NCBI GenBank assembly: GCA_000961695.1
Contig: LADW01000068.1
Span: 17,069-81,068, forward strand
Reading direction: 5' to 3'
DNA length: 64,000 nucleotides
From: Hyphomonadaceae bacterium BRH_c29
GTDB lineage: Bacteria > Pseudomonadota > Alphaproteobacteria > Caulobacterales > Hyphomonadaceae
Shown piece after piece: positions 63,467 through 64,000 of the stretch; within the stretch, counting starts at the first letter, position 1, and every line of letters starts with the position of its first letter. The translations under genes were made by a program, and so were the position numbers. The notes below the pieces were generated by a model. That model made no database searches, was not told the DNA's origin, and saw only the letters and a program-made list of their open reading frames with translations.

Positions 63467-64000
63467 TTAGGGTCCGGACTCATTAAAGCCACCAGATGAC
63501 AGCGGCTGCAAGGACTATTGCGGCCATGAAGTTGATGATGTTGCGTTCAAAGCGCGTTGCGATGCGCCGCCAATCTTTCAGCCTGCAGAACATGCGCTCG
63601 ATGACGTTGCGCTCGCGATAAATGGTCTTGTCATAGGCGTATTGGACCTTGCGATTTGACCTGGGCGGAATGACGGGCGCGGTGCCACGATCTTCCAGCC
63701 ACTCGCGTAGCTTCTGGCTGTCATATCCCTTATCGGCGACGAGATGGGAGGTCGGTGGAAGGGCGGTCAGGCACGCCTCTGCAACCTTGCAATCGTGGAC
63801 GTTTCCGGGCGTCAGCATCAGAACGAGCGGGCGGCCTTTCTCATCGCAGACAGCGTGGAGCTTTGTGTTGCGGCCGCCTTTGGTGACGCCGATACCATGC
63901 GCCACAGCCCCCCTTTTCCGCCGCCCGCGCAGCGGTGGACCTTGATGCAGGTACTATCGATGAACACCTTGTCGGGCACATCCTCAGCGCCCGCCAGGGC
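63467..64000 (-). mobile_element. IS5-family insertion sequence, incomplete in the window
   Basis: The transposase is split over two frames. The downstream part (63483-63905) has GIGVTKGGRNTKLHAVCDEK, the second Asp in LVADKGYDSQ and the Glu in ERNVIERMFCRLKDWRRIAT; the upstream part, cut off by the window end, holds the first Asp in KVFIDSTCIKVHR. The slippery run AAAAGGGGGG at the junction (63907-63917) suggests a programmed frameshift, as in IS427-group elements. The left end is the GGGTCCGGACTC region near 63470. Confidence 0.85.

Noticed and set aside
1..64000. CRISPR arrays, tRNA and rRNA genes
   Set aside because: No regularly spaced identical repeats and no tRNA- or rRNA-like segments were seen; a covariance-model scan was not possible.

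Overview
The window is a GC-rich alphaproteobacterial chromosome segment. A Ros/MucR regulator, an ALAS-type HemA, a phoB-phoU-pstBAC block with DUF3333-type PstA, TonB-dependent receptors and many PHA genes all fit a Hyphomonas-like member of the Hyphomonadaceae. This placement is my inference from protein character; no 16S gene or other marker was searched. I saw no rRNA, tRNA or CRISPR array.

Positions 1 to 20.7 kb are core genome: mucR, hemA, a class II aldolase, nadK, an HPt-domain protein, a PHA locus of Pseudomonas-like composition (phaZ, class II-like phaC, phaD, phasin), a dienelactone hydrolase, the phosphate regulon block (pstC-pstA-pstB-phoU-phoB behind a Pho box), hslVU, a NUDIX hydrolase, a degenerate EAL protein, a DUF2336-type protein and trigger factor.

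From 20.9 kb the window becomes accessory. A broken IS3-family element carries, next to its cut orfB, a gene for a 1342-residue beta-solenoid membrane protein. A quorum-sensing block follows (phyH, luxI and two very similar luxR genes around an XRE regulator). It abuts a lasso-peptide locus: a TPR-LicD protein, a 43-residue precursor, a fused RRE/protease B protein and an asparagine-synthetase-like cyclase on the plus strand, facing a lasso isopeptidase, an STN-type TonB-dependent receptor, FecR and a FecI-type sigma factor on the minus strand. The two arms are separated by an AbiE toxin-antitoxin relic. The predicted product is a 19-residue lasso peptide with a Gly1-Glu8 ring. The layout suggests one circuit: density sensing, peptide synthesis, receptor-mediated uptake with anti-sigma/sigma signalling, and linearisation by the isopeptidase.

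From 44 to 55 kb lies a toxin-antitoxin island with four hipBA modules (one decayed). An iron-regulated siderophore-receptor operon and a two-component-system scar sit among them. The remainder holds an IS110 transposase fused to a hydrolase fragment, a stress/redox operon under a TetR regulator, a sterol-desaturase family gene facing another TetR gene, a self-contained Fic gene with paired operators, a truncated VirD4/TraG start and an IS5-family element running off the window end.
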